A stretch of 64,000 bases of DNA from Tetrahymena thermophila SB210 (Eukaryota > Ciliophora > Oligohymenophorea > Hymenostomatida > Tetrahymenidae): positions 620,001 to 684,000 of the forward strand of contig NW_002476457.1 of the NCBI RefSeq assembly GCF_000189635.1, written 5' to 3'. The translations under genes were made by a program, and so were the position numbers. Positions 25,808 to 37,051 of this stretch are shown here, one piece after another. The notes beneath the pieces are model-generated. The model ran no database searches and was not told where the DNA came from. It saw nothing but the letters and a program-made list of their open reading frames with translations. Positions within the stretch are counted from its first letter, which is position 1; each line of letters starts with the position of its first letter.

Positions 25808-28800
25808 ATGTTTTCTTTGTATTTAAAAAAAGGCAAATGCAGCAATTTAGCAGTCAGAGAATAAAACCATAAATGCCCATTAAAATACTATAAATGAAGA
25901 GAATAACTTGATGAGTTCTTAGGAAAATGAATCTTAGTCTCATACTCCTTTATCACATAAAAAAAGAAAAAATATGGAACATAGAATGAGTGTTGCATAG
26001 ACTGCCTCCAAGTTTTCTAAGAAAACAAAAACTAAGAAAGAAAAAACTTTAAAATTAATAAAACATTAATTTGATGAAATCAAAATGTCTCAATTAACTT
26101 TGCAATCTAATACTTCTCGTATTTATAATAACCCAATTGCTTTAAAACTACATAAAGAGCTTGTTAAGCTGCACTTAATGAGTGAAGATCTGAAAAATGA
26201 AGATAAAAAAATAAATGAATTTACTTAGAAATACAAAGATTTAGATAACTAAATTGATGTTTTGGAGTTTGAAATACAGCTACTTGATACTAATAAGCGT
26301 GATAATAATTATGAAATTGAGAATCTATTTTCTTTTATAGAAGCTCTTAACTTAGGCGAGAATAATCATCTGAACATTTATGGTCTCAACTATTACATAT
26401 CTCAACACATCTAACCTTGGATCAAGCTTAATTAGAATATACTAGAGCTAAAGGAAGGTAAAGATAGATCTTCAAAAGTTAAAAATTAGTTTTAGGAAAA
26501 AGAAGAAGATGACATGATTAGTGGTGTTATTAATCCTGATCATGTCTTAGATGATAAACTGTTTGAGCATTTGAGTTATTTAATTGAAGAGCGCCTTAAG
26601 TAATTAAGAGAAATTAACTTAAGAGGGTTAAATGTTAGTGATGATTTCGCAGAAAAGTTCTCTCTAATTCTAGGTGATGATGGTAAATTGACTCATCTCA
26701 ATTTACTTGACCTATCATAAAATCGTCGTTTATCACCTTTTGGTTTAAAGTTTTTATTTTCAAGTATAGTTAATCGTATCCCAGAGGGCTTTAAGATTAT
26801 TATTAGTGCAACAGGTAATGATGCTGATCATCTTAGGCTTTAAGTAGAACTGCTAGAAAGAAGTATCATGACTGAAGCTGTGTGGGTTGTCAAAAAATAT
26901 AAAAAAGAAATAGCCCATTATATTAAAAAGAATAAAAAGAAATTAAATGCTCTCACTGATAATAAAATAGTTCCTTTTAATAAGAGACCTTCAATAGAAG
27001 ATTTAGATAGTGCAGAGAATCATGTAGCAAATCCTTAGTAGCTGAATTTATAGATGTTTGATCCAAATATACCTAAATTTTTTGATGAAGAAGAAGAATA
27101 AAAAAATTAAGAAGACGATTTGAGTAAAGAGAAAATTGAACTTGATGAAGTTCAAAAAGAATTGGTAAAGATTGATTGATTTATTTATTTATTTACATTA
27201 CAAGATTCAATTAACATTTTACTAATCAGCTCATTTTTAAAAATTTTAATTTGATATGAAAAAATATTAATTATTGGGTATTCTCATAAATGAAGCAATT
27301 ACAAAAATCAAAATTATAAAATGTTAAATTTAAATTTTTAATTCTCCAAAAATATATATTGTAAAAACATTTTAAAGCACCTTACTTTACGAGGATTTTT
27401 GGTATACCTTTTTATAATAAATAAATCAGAAAATATAAAAATTAACTGGATTTTTCTATCAACATATTTTTTAAGAAACTCCTTAAACAAACATAATTCT
27501 TTGATAGCTTTCAATAATAAAATTTTTCAAATTGTGTGAATAATTAATCATTCATGTTTTTATTTTTTAACAGTAAAAGTTAGATTACCAGAGTGAAATA
27601 AGTTAAGATGAGAGAGATCAAAAAGAATATGAGAGCTAAGATTTAAAGTTCTTATTTATAGAAGAGTAGCAATCATTGGATAAGAAAATTGTAAAAAAAT
27701 TAGAATAAGACAAAACTTTTAAAGATAAAGTACTGAGACTCAGAAATCTTTAGAAAGCTTACAAGAAAGCTCTTGAAGAATGTGGAGGAGGGCTCTCTTA
27801 AGTTGTAGATGCTCGTATGATAGTGCAAAATATTGTGAATCTAGGTTTGTTTGATGCAATTAATTTAATAGTTAAAGACACATGGAAAAAGAATAAAATA
27901 ACAATCTTATTTATTAGCTTGATCTTATTCCCATTAACTGCTTTCCATTTAATTATGCTTTTAAGTTTCAAAATTTAATACTATATTAAGAAAATTATGG
28001 CTTCATTTAGAAAATCTTCGAAAAAAAAGATTGAAAACCAATAAATTATTGAATTTGATAAAATGGTACCAGAGAACATAGAAAATACTGATTTTTATTT
28101 TGATGAAGATGTAGCTTAATTAGATATTTTCTTAGCAAGAAATAAAAATAAAAAAAGCTCAACTGTATATTTTTAAATCTTTTAAAATTGCATTAAATTT
28201 ATTTATTTATTTATTTTAAAATAGGATTTTTTGAGAAGGCAAGGAAGATTGCTAGCTGAATATATCAAAAGTCCATTAAAAAAGAATTTTGACAAAATTT
28301 ATGAAGAAATTACTAACAATAGAGTAAAGGAAAGGCATATAGTAAAGTATGTAGATCTTCTTTTTTGGATTAACATATTTGTAATTATAATTGGACTTAC
28401 TGTTCTTTATCCTTTCTTTTTAGTTCGTTATTATTTACCTGAATACGAATCCAAATATAGCTGTGGTAAATATCCTGTTTAATACGATACACCATTTTTA
28501 TTTTTTACATCTATGATGGTTGTTTTGGAAGCTTTTGTTTTGTATGATATTTAAAATATCATTGTCTCAAAAAAAATATTCACAATGAAAAGTATTTCTG
28601 TGATCTTGCTGCTGTATAATTCATTCATGCTCCGATACAGCGTTTATTCAAATATGGTTTTTTCCCACAACATTTACTTTTGTAAAACAGCTGAGGATCT
28701 AGGTAAATAAATGAATTAAAAAGTTTAATTATTATTGCTAAAAATAAATTTAAAGAATAAATGACAAATTAGAAATAAATCACTGTTCACATAAATTATT

Positions 28801-29859
28801 AAATTATTTAATTTATTTATTTTAAAAATAAATAGGATTGGTAGCTTTGATATTTTTGCATGTTTAAATAGTGTGGACTGTTATACCAGCTTTGATAAAT
28901 ATGATATCTATTTACAGGTTAAAAAAATAGTCTTTATCAAAATCAATACATAATACAGCATTTATCAACTTATTTACTTAAATTGGATAGTAACTTGATT
29001 TTATGGCACTTAGTTCTCTACTTGATAGATTTTCGACTTCTTCAACAATTTAGCTTACTGGGTTTTTCATTCCAAACTTTTTAAATAATGTCAAAATTCC
29101 TTAAATTTTACTCACAAAATTCTAAAAACTAATTTATCTCGATCTTCCTACTATTTCTATTCTTTTGGTCTATAACATTAGAAAGAGTTCTGCTGAAAGC
29201 ATAACATCTTTTACAAACTTAAGAGTAAAAATATTTATTGTTTATTTCTTATTAGATTAATATTTATTTTTAATAATATTTAGGTTATTATTACCACATT
29301 TTTAAGTTTATACGGTTCTTTGAGTTAAGCCTGGCTTGCCCATCCAAGTTTGTTCAGAACATACTAAATGCAAGACTACTTAAAGTTCAGATAAAATACC
29401 TCCTAAATTTATAAGATAAAAATAGGAACAGTGGATAATATGCAGTACTTTAAATTATAGGACGTACTAAGCAAAACTTTTAGATTCAACTAAAAATACA
29501 CTCTTAAAATAGAGACAAAAGAAGAAAAATAAGCAAAACTCAAAAAAGAAAAAGAAAGAAAGGAAAGATAAAAAAGGTAAAAAGCTGATGGAAGCTCCAA
29601 GGTTGCTAGTAGCTAAGCTGGTTCGTAGGTTTCGGAATCTAGAAGCCAAGCAGCAGGTTCTTAGAGATCAATTGGGTCCTAAAATAGCATATAATCTAGG
29701 CAATCACAAGTTAATGTAAAAGAAGAAAATGTTTTTGTTGATAAGAGAAAGATAATTACTCCTGAAAACTTTTAATAACTTCTTATCGAATTCATTAAAA
29801 AAAGTGACAAGCTTATACTTGACGAAGAAGCTGACTAATAAGAATAAAAAGTTGTATGA
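11986..29859 (+). CDS. Giant leucine-rich-repeat protein with C-terminal multi-pass membrane domain (about 4,900-5,000 aa)
   Basis: At least 15 exons, phase-consistent at each junction checked: 11986-12081, 12160-12210, 12269-12658, 12709-12947, 13194-13947, 14006-14129, 14179-15674, 15981-16907, 17124-17351, 17855-18706, 18838-19731, 19788-20186, 20282-20788, 20850-21006, 21125-23861, 24013-25319, 25403 to about 25750, about 25833-27164, 27574 to about 28166, then three more to TGA at 29859. The N-terminal 200 residues have no known fold. From about 13500 to 23330 there are irregular ribonuclease-inhibitor-like leucine-rich repeats (LSIRSCKQIRGFKIRGFF, NLERIILTNCKKISERGI). Acidic or charged low-complexity blocks follow (23340-23610, 24840-25600), then coiled coil, more LRRs (26550-26780) and at least five membrane spans (27900-29220, e.g. 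LFWINIFVIIIGLTVLYPFF). The tail is Ser/Gln-rich. Likely a membrane-anchored scaffold with its LRRs on one side; function unknown. The weak point is the 503-base intron at 17352-17854: two adjacent genes are possible. Confidence 0.7.
17352..17854 (+). other. Long intron or gene boundary inside the LRR locus
   Basis: The donor GTAAGAATAG follows a codon-complete exon end (LIIDNN), and CTGTAGAG precedes an exon that starts in the same phase (DQKEAIQFEEKQ). The downstream exon has no ATG for about 80 codons, which favours a real intron. Against it: read through, the upstream frame stays open to a TGA at 17430, which would end a 1,461-residue LRR protein. Confidence 0.5.
18776..18828 (+). repeat. 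TTTA tetranucleotide microsatellite in intron
   Basis: A near-perfect (TTTA)n run of about 12 units within the intron 18707-18837 of the LRR gene, directly before the acceptor. Confidence 0.9.
21102..21121 (+). repeat. Short AAAT microsatellite in intron
   Basis: About four to five AAAT units directly before the acceptor TTCAG of the intron 21007-21124 in the LRR gene. Confidence 0.8.
23335..23612 (+). other. Acidic low-complexity block in the LRR protein
   Basis: Coding stretch dominated by Asp, Glu, Asn, Gln and Lys (DDDKDKDKNKNEQDNKLEDG), with one Gly/Ala patch (GGAMAGAGG). Probably a disordered linker that splits the LRR array. Confidence 0.8.
25771..25809 (+). repeat. AAAT tetranucleotide microsatellite in intron
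   Basis: About nine units of AAAT inside the intron at about 25750-25832 of the LRR gene. It is the complement-type repeat of the TTTA run at 18776. Confidence 0.9.
27900..29290 (+). other. C-terminal membrane domain of the giant LRR protein
   Basis: Hydrophobic spans in order: ITILFISLILFPLTAFHLIM (27900), FWINIFVIIIGLTVLYPFFL (28365), FLFFTSMMVVLEAFVLYDI (28495), KSISVILLLYNSFML (28590) and LVALIFLHVQIVWTVIPALI (28838). Positions of small introns (about 28166-28224, 28703-28835, 29222-29283) separate them. A loop after the second span has a CGK motif in a Tyr-rich stretch. No ion-channel, kinase or transporter motif is recognisable, so the domain gives topology but no function. Confidence 0.6.
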
Positions 29860-30426
29860 TAAATGGATGGAAAGATGGAGTGAAACATACATATGTGATC
29901 TTTCAATTAAATAATAAAATTAATTATATTTATTTGAATACAATTTTTTAACAACTCTATTTTACTTCAATATACTCATTTAGTTACTTAATTACTTACT
30001 TTATTTTTATTAAATCATAAAAAATTTAAACTAAATAATTTATTTATTTATTGACTATCAAGTATTTTTAATGCACTTTATCAAAGTTAAAAAAACAATT
30101 ATTTTTTAGTATTTACAGTAAAAAAGTGATAATGAAATTGAACTATTTCAAATAATTTAGCTTTTAGATAGTCAAGTCAATTAACTATTAACTAAGATAA
30201 TAAAGTGATTCATTATTTTTTAAATCCTTTCTTTTCTTGACCACAAATTTAAAAGTTTCATAAATATAAATCCTATAAAACAAATAAATTCAATATAAAA
30301 ATAATTAATATTTTAATTGATTTTTTCAATCATAAATCACTAAAATGACTGCTAAAGTTTTTAGAATTTCTTTAATTTTTTATTGGCATTACTATAAAAA
30401 TGCTAATCAAGAATTATAAAAACAAT
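29860..30426. other. Convergent intergenic region
   Basis: About 570 bases between the TGA of the plus-strand LRR gene and the TGA of the first minus-strand LVIVD gene. Very AT-rich with no coding signal; it should hold two facing polyadenylation regions. Confidence 0.5.
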
Positions 30427-33400
30427 TCAATTCATTATGTAATTTTATACATATTTAAAAAATTTTAAATATATTGAAAGAAATATCAAAAGGGATTTTT
30501 GTGTCGTACGTCTCTGCCCAAGAATTCTATTTATTAAAATAGTTTTTGCTAAGAGGATTTAAGAAATTATTTAAAATAAAAAATTACATTTTTAGCTTTA
30601 AATAGTATTAATACCTTCATTAATTTCATTTTAGCTAGTCTAATAATAGTCTATTTTTTCTAAATTTATCAAGCTGACATTTTAGAGCTGCTCAACAGAT
30701 TAAATAGATCCTCGGCGAAAGTTTTAGAGAGAATTTTATTATAATAAATTTATAGATTATAATCTCAAATTAAACTTAGAATTAGGGGATTAATTATTTT
30801 GAGTTTGTAGATAAGTCTAAGTGTCTATATTTTTGCTGTCTGCTTATTTAATTTTTCTTAAATCTATAACAATTTAATTCTAAGATTTTTTCTTTCTTTC
30901 TTAGTGACTATCATCATCTTCAACACTTTCTTCTTCAGAAATTTATACTTACTTTTTCATCTCAATTTAATTAAATTCGTTGTTGTTTTAATTTGTTGCA
31001 TGATAAGTCATTTATGGAGATTTAGGGAATTTGAGCAATACACCAAACGAATATACTGTGTATCCCTTCGAGTTTTTGAAGGTAATTATGTATTCACCAA
31101 CACTGGCACGTTTTGGCGAAAGTTTGATTAGAATTTAATTGTTAGTAACTAAAACCTAAATCCACCTAGGTAATTTTTAGTCTGGGTTTAAAATTTTATT
31201 TTAACAGATATTTTTATAATTACAATAAAATCTTTCCTTTATAAAAGGGAAACATAATATCTATTTAATACTCGAAATATTATATATTTTTTCAAATATT
31301 TCTATTTCGTTGATTCTGTCTGCTTTAGTGTGCAGTGTTTCTCCTATACAATTTCTCCAATCTTTTAATTATGTACTTAAATCATACCCGTAGTAGTTTG
31401 ACTTTAAAGCGTTTTCTACGATAGTTACCAATTTTTAATCTTAAAATAAAGTCATTATTTTTTTTTAATCCTAAATTATCTATTCTACTTTCTGTCTATT
31501 TAGTTTGATATCAGGATAAGCAACAAACTGTCTTTCTGACATATCTTACTTACTCTCAAATATATCTTTTTTATCCTGAATAAATTTTTCTTCATCAATT
31601 TCAAGTAACTCCTATAATTTATTTATTTAAAATTAAATAATTATTTTTTCTGAAAAATAAATTAATTTGACATTATTATTTTTTAATTTCATTATTTATC
31701 ATTTTTGTTTATAATAAATAAATTAAAAATATGTAAAAAATTTTTGAAGATATTTAAGATTAATTTTATTTTAATTTTTTATTAAAATTTATTGAATTAT
31801 GAATATTAAAAAATAAATTTTAAAATCAAAAAAAGTTTTTTAAATAAATTAAAAAAATAGATTTTTTAAATGGATAAGATGTAATTGTTGAATTTTATTT
31901 ATTATAAAAATTAATTACTTTATACCAATCGAGATATTTATTACTTTTTCTTACTTCCTTTTTCAAATAATTGTATATTTGTTTGGCATCAGAGTTAACC
32001 AGGAGCTCTTATGAGAGGAGACTATAAATAGCTATCTTAAAATTAGAATTGCTTTAAATTATATTTGTTAACTAAATTTGTGGAAATTTTTGCTTATTCA
32101 CTTTAAAAATATGAATTAATCTTGAATTTAATTTTTAATTATCCAGGTTTCCCTATTCGTTAAAATAGCACTCTGCAAATTATTTATTTAGAATTTATTT
32201 TTTTTGTTTCTTTTTTGTATTTTGATTAAGGTTTTGAAAGAAATCTTTTTTGAGTAAAAAAAACATAATTCTGGCTGATTTTAGAATATTTGGTGCACAC
32301 ACTATGCATTTATAATACTTTTACTTTACCATTACTTCAATTTTAGAATGTGTATAGGAATAGAAAGCAGTTATTTTATGGATTCTTTTTCTCAAAAAGT
32401 ATATCAAAATTAAACTAATAAGAATGACTAATGATAAAAAAACTAGAATCAAAATCAGCGAAAGAGGTAAATTGTTAAATTAAATTTCAAAGCTATCACT
32501 AATACTCCCAAATTAATCAGATGCTTCTATGAGAACTTTATATTTTTTTTTAAACCTAATAAAACCTGCCTATCCATAAATCTTCAAATTCTAAGCATCA
32601 AACTGAATCCAATTGAAATAGCTACAAGAGATTGTGCATATTTGTTCCTGATATAAATAATTTGATTCATCATGTAATAAGTAGGCCTTTAAATAAGTTT
32701 ATATAAATAAAAATACATTATATTAATTGTAATAATAAAATTTATAAATAAATACTTTGTATGATATTGGGATAAAATTAGAATTTTTGAATGAATTCAT
32801 TAAAAATTAAATTGAAAAATCTTATTGCACTGTAAGTCCTGAAGAATACTACTCATCGTACTGCGATTAAAGGGAAATTTGCTAAACTATTGGCTATATT
32901 CTGTTAATATATTGTAAATTGATTAGTTAGGTAGCATAAGTTACAGGGAAGTTAAAACTGTCTTAAGCTTCAAATCTTATTTACGGATCATAATCTTCTA
33001 TAGTAGAATTATAAGGTATCCCATAAAATAAAGATTTATCTATGTAATAATTTATTTACTATTGACTTCCTAGTATAAAAACTCCAGTAAAATCTACAAA
33101 ATTACTCACTTGAATGGTATCTTATGAGTTTGCTCCAAAAAGCTTAACACTTTAACTTGCTTGGCTCAAAATTTTTATTTTTACTTTACAAGCAGCATCC
33201 AAAGTTTCAATTTTATCTTAATTAAAAAGATTTACTGATAGAGAAGGTATCACTTTAAGTTATATTGGATATTAATACTACAAGGAGTAATAAGAAAATT
33301 TGATTAAATCTATTGCTATACTAAGCTATGTTGGTGATAAATTTGACAAAATTTATTTGATATCTCCTTCTAAATAGGTAAATTAATAAAAATTTTTGTT

Positions 33401-36005
33401 TAAAAACATTCCCTACTGATCAATCATAGAGTTTTTAGCCTAATTTAATTTATGGTAAATTTTTAATATAATAAAGAATTGTGTAAAAAAAAATTACAAG
33501 CAACTAATAAATTTGTTAGCTCTAAGCTGAGTTAATATAAATAACTTTAGTGAAGTAGTTTGGAGTTATACTTTGATAAATTTAAAGAACAATAGTTATC
33601 TCTCCTCTATTGCTATTAAGCACTTCCTTTGGAGGTTGAATTTTAATAAGCAAATCTTTTTCTTAGTAAGTCAGCCATTCAGGAGGAGCAATTTTTTCAT
33701 AGTTTTGATAAAGAAAGATATTATTAAATTTAATCTAAGAGCTTGACAAGATAGGAGAAATTCTAATTTCTGAAACATCATTGACCTAAATAATAAGCTT
33801 ATTTTCTTTTACTTCTACATTATATGAGCTATTGTCAAATTGAAAGGATCTTAAGAGCACTTGCTACTCATTAAATGTTTTAATTCTATTTATTTAAGAT
33901 TGTTTCATCAAGAAATAATACAAAATAATTGGTTTTGTAACAGTGCTATATCTAAACCCTTTGTTTGTTGAAAGAGCTAAAAATCCATCAGAATTTTAGC
34001 TAAAAAATATAGATTAGTAAATTATTTCATCATTTGAAATATTTATTTAATACTCTACTGCTGATTCCAAAATATTTTCTATATTTATAACTGATATTTA
34101 GACTCCTTAACTTTAATTGGTTAAAATAATATTGGGTTTCGTCCCAGGTTAATCAAAATTAGCAGTCCAGCCATTAATACTCACTTAATGTGCAAACTAA
34201 GGGAGTTATCCATTTTCAATCCCAAAACAATCAAAAATTATTATTCCTTTTGTGCCACTGCATATAATAAGATAGTTAAAATTTCGTTTATCAAAATCAA
34301 AATACTCAATATCTTAAACAAGAAATTATTTAACAATTTAAATCTCAGCAGTTTAATAATCATTTTTAAAGTTGAAAAAGACAATCGCATAGTTCTTAAG
34401 CGAATAAAAACCTAATTTATTGCTCCAGTGAAGCTTTAAGTAGTCTAGATACGCGCTTGAAGATAATCCTTCTGGAGAATAATTGAGTAATAATTTTGGA
34501 TTACTTTTATTAATTTAACTTAAAGAGCTTAAATCATATACTAATATTGAGTACTTAGTTACTACAAACAAAATACTTTCATCATAGCTGACACTTAAGC
34601 TCGAAAATTCACAATTAGGACAAGACAAATTTAATTAAGGATAAGTAGTTGATGATTAATAGTTAATTTAATAAAATGTTATCTTTTCAGGATTTCGCAA
34701 TGCAACAAAATAGCCTAGTTTTAAGTATATGAAATAAACAATAGTGTATTTTTTTTCAGTTAAAGTTCTATAGTTTGAATAGGGCTATTGGATATCTTCA
34801 TTTTAGTATATTAAAATATTTGTTTTATTACTTATAAATATCAATTATTTATTAGAATCGTAGTAAATGTTTCCTCGATCTGTTTATTGATTCATTGTAA
34901 AATTTTATAACAATATTTAATTCTAATTTAAGTTAAACACGTTTAACGAGTTTGGTTCACTAAGCTGATCAAATTATTGCGAACAAAATATCTTTAAGTT
35001 AATTCCATCTGCAAGAAGAACAAAATTTTCATCAAGATCAGAGAAGCTGACATAATTGGAGAGATCATTTGACAAAATTTACTATACAAATCTCAAATTA
35101 TTAGGCTACTGCTCATAAATAAAAATACCATTTGATCTGATAGACATAAATAGCTAATTATACTTATGAGAAACAGCAAAACTGTTAACTGTTCCTTGCA
35201 TCTCCATAACATTAATCGTAATTTTTTAATCATTATACTATTTAACCATATTAATAAACTAATTTTTATCATTGTATAACATAGTAAAATCATAAGTTAT
35301 AACTCCTAAATATTTACAATAAGAGTACAAATATGTTTTGTCATTATAATTCATGAAAGTAGTAATATAACTAGAATTTTTTAGGGAAATTTGAGTAAGA
35401 AAGCTCATTTACTCAATAGATTTTGAAAAATCAAAGACTCCAAGGTTTTTTCCTTTATTGGCTAGTACTAAATATGGGTAATTTATTGAAATCCAAGCTG
35501 TTTCTACTTTCAAAGTTGGTCCTACTTAATTTATTACATAAGGATTTAGCTTAGAGTGAAGAGATATTACTAATATACTGCCATGATTAGCGATTAACAT
35601 ATATTACTCATCATCTAAAACATCAAAGCAATTAATACCTATTTGTGGTTCAAATTTGCTCACTGAACTTAATTATTTCCACTTTGTTTCTAATTTAACA
35701 ATGGAAATATAATTATCCATATATTATATATAAATAAAATTGGTTTTGACTATCGCATTAACAATGTTTCCTTTTATCCTACCAATTATTGAGTAATCTT
35801 TTTAGTTTACAACTGCAAACTCTGCCCCTTAAAATGTCAAAAAAAAGAAGTTAGGATAAGCAGGATTCATTTCAGATTTTGTTAAAGTGCTTTTAATAAT
35901 ATCGTTAGTCTCCACTATAATCTATGGTAAAGTAGCGAAAACTCTTAAGCAATCCACACAAAAGTTTAAAAGCAGCATGCTAATAGTTAAAACAATAAGC
36001 TTCAT
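30427..36005 (-). CDS. LVIVD-propeller / cadherin-like single-pass membrane protein, paralogue 1
   Basis: Starts with signal sequence MKLIVLTISMLLLNF at 36005. The ectodomain has beta-propeller-type repeats (GIIIFDCFG, YNQLFMSIRSNGIFIYEQ), more diverged from the LVIVD consensus than in the neighbours. Next come cadherin/He_PIG-like segments (KFNNIFLYQNYEKIAPPEWL near 33690). One span (SLILILVFLSLVILISLILI, about 32370-32455) ends in FLRKRIH. The cytoplasmic tail has exon end LDWYK (31919), then SNYYGYDL...DWRNCIGETLH (about 31310-31415) and a beta-rich unit LPRWIQ...VGEYIITFKNSKGY (about 31010-31170). The tail after that is Ser/Gln/Asn-rich, to TGA at 30427. The role is inferred only from architecture: a large surface receptor or adhesion-type protein. 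AT-rich introns lie at about 31630-31918 and in the 32000s to 33500. It is convergent with the LRR gene; the other three copies lie upstream on the same strand. Confidence 0.7.
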
Positions 36006-37051
36006 AAAAAATATAAACTAATTTTATTATTAATCTCCTATTCAATCCTTAAAATTATACTTAAATATTAATGAATATTTGTAGCAATTAATTAATAATG
36101 ATGAGCACTATTTTTGTTTCCAAAAAATGAAGAGTTTGAAATATTTAAAAGAATTATCAAATTTAAATAAATTGAGAGTATTTTGCAGAACCCAAAGCCA
36201 AATTATTTTGAGCCTTTTTGATTTTTTCTAGTTATTTAAATCTAAAAAGCGCCCTTTTTGACGTAAATCTAGCAATAATAAATATTAAATAATGCTTAAA
36301 AAAGCAAATTTTTTATTAAGTTTTTGTTCAAACAAATAAGAAGAATTTTATAAATTACAAATGCTATATATATAGAAATTTTACATATAATTTACTTTTA
36401 ATTAAAAAGAGAGGAAATTTAATGATGTATGATTTACAGAAGCGAAGCTATTTTACAGGTTTAATTTAACCATTTTAGAAATAAATATCCTAAATTAATT
36501 TTCTTATAAATTAAATTAAAATAAAAAAATTAATTTTAATTTTTTTCCAATAATAATTTTTTTATTAGACTAATTTTTTTACATAATTATATTTTATTTT
36601 ATTTAAATTAAAATTGATATTTTTTTATAAATAGAAAATAGTATTATTTATAATAATTTATTGTTTTATGTTATTTTCTATTTTCTAATGAGTTGTTTCT
36701 GTCTACCAAAATTAATTTTAATATATTAAATTAATTTTTCTTGTTTTTTTATTAAAATAAATTAAAAAGCATTATTTTTATTTTAAAACTTTATTTTATT
36801 GTTCAAAAGCCAATATTTAAACTTAAACTATATTTTTATTATAAATTTAATTTTTTTTAAAAAAGTATTTTTTTAATATAAAAAAAGAGAACTTTGAAAT
36901 ATTAATTAATTATCAAAATATTGCTTTATATAATTATTATTAAAATCAATCTTAATTTATTTGTGTATCTATCTATTCACTATTAAGAGATAGCAGTTAC
37001 TTTTGATTAAAAAAATAAATATTAATTTAATAAATAAGAAATTTATTTTAC
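36006..37051. other. Intergenic region between paralogues 1 and 2
   Basis: About 1 kb of extremely AT-rich DNA. It must hold the promoter of paralogue 1 and the 3' end of paralogue 2, possibly including a short last exon of paralogue 2 that I cannot place. The long open frames here reflect the single stop codon and base composition, not coding. Confidence 0.45.

Noticed and set aside
30345-31401. A 340-codon plus-strand frame with a 34-base GT-AG intron, giving a hydrophobic, membrane-like protein
   Set aside because: It lies antisense to the last exons of LVIVD paralogue 1. The minus strand reads an acidic, Gln-rich protein with the family's conserved tail motifs (YYGYD, WR..IG, GEY..F.NSKGY), so the plus frame is a shadow caused by a single stop codon and T-rich antisense sequence.
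36006-37051. Very long minus-strand open frame continuing past the end of paralogue 2
   Set aside because: Only TGA stops translation and TGA is rare in such AT-rich DNA; the residues become Lys/Asn/Ile/Phe noise and a donor-like site precedes it.
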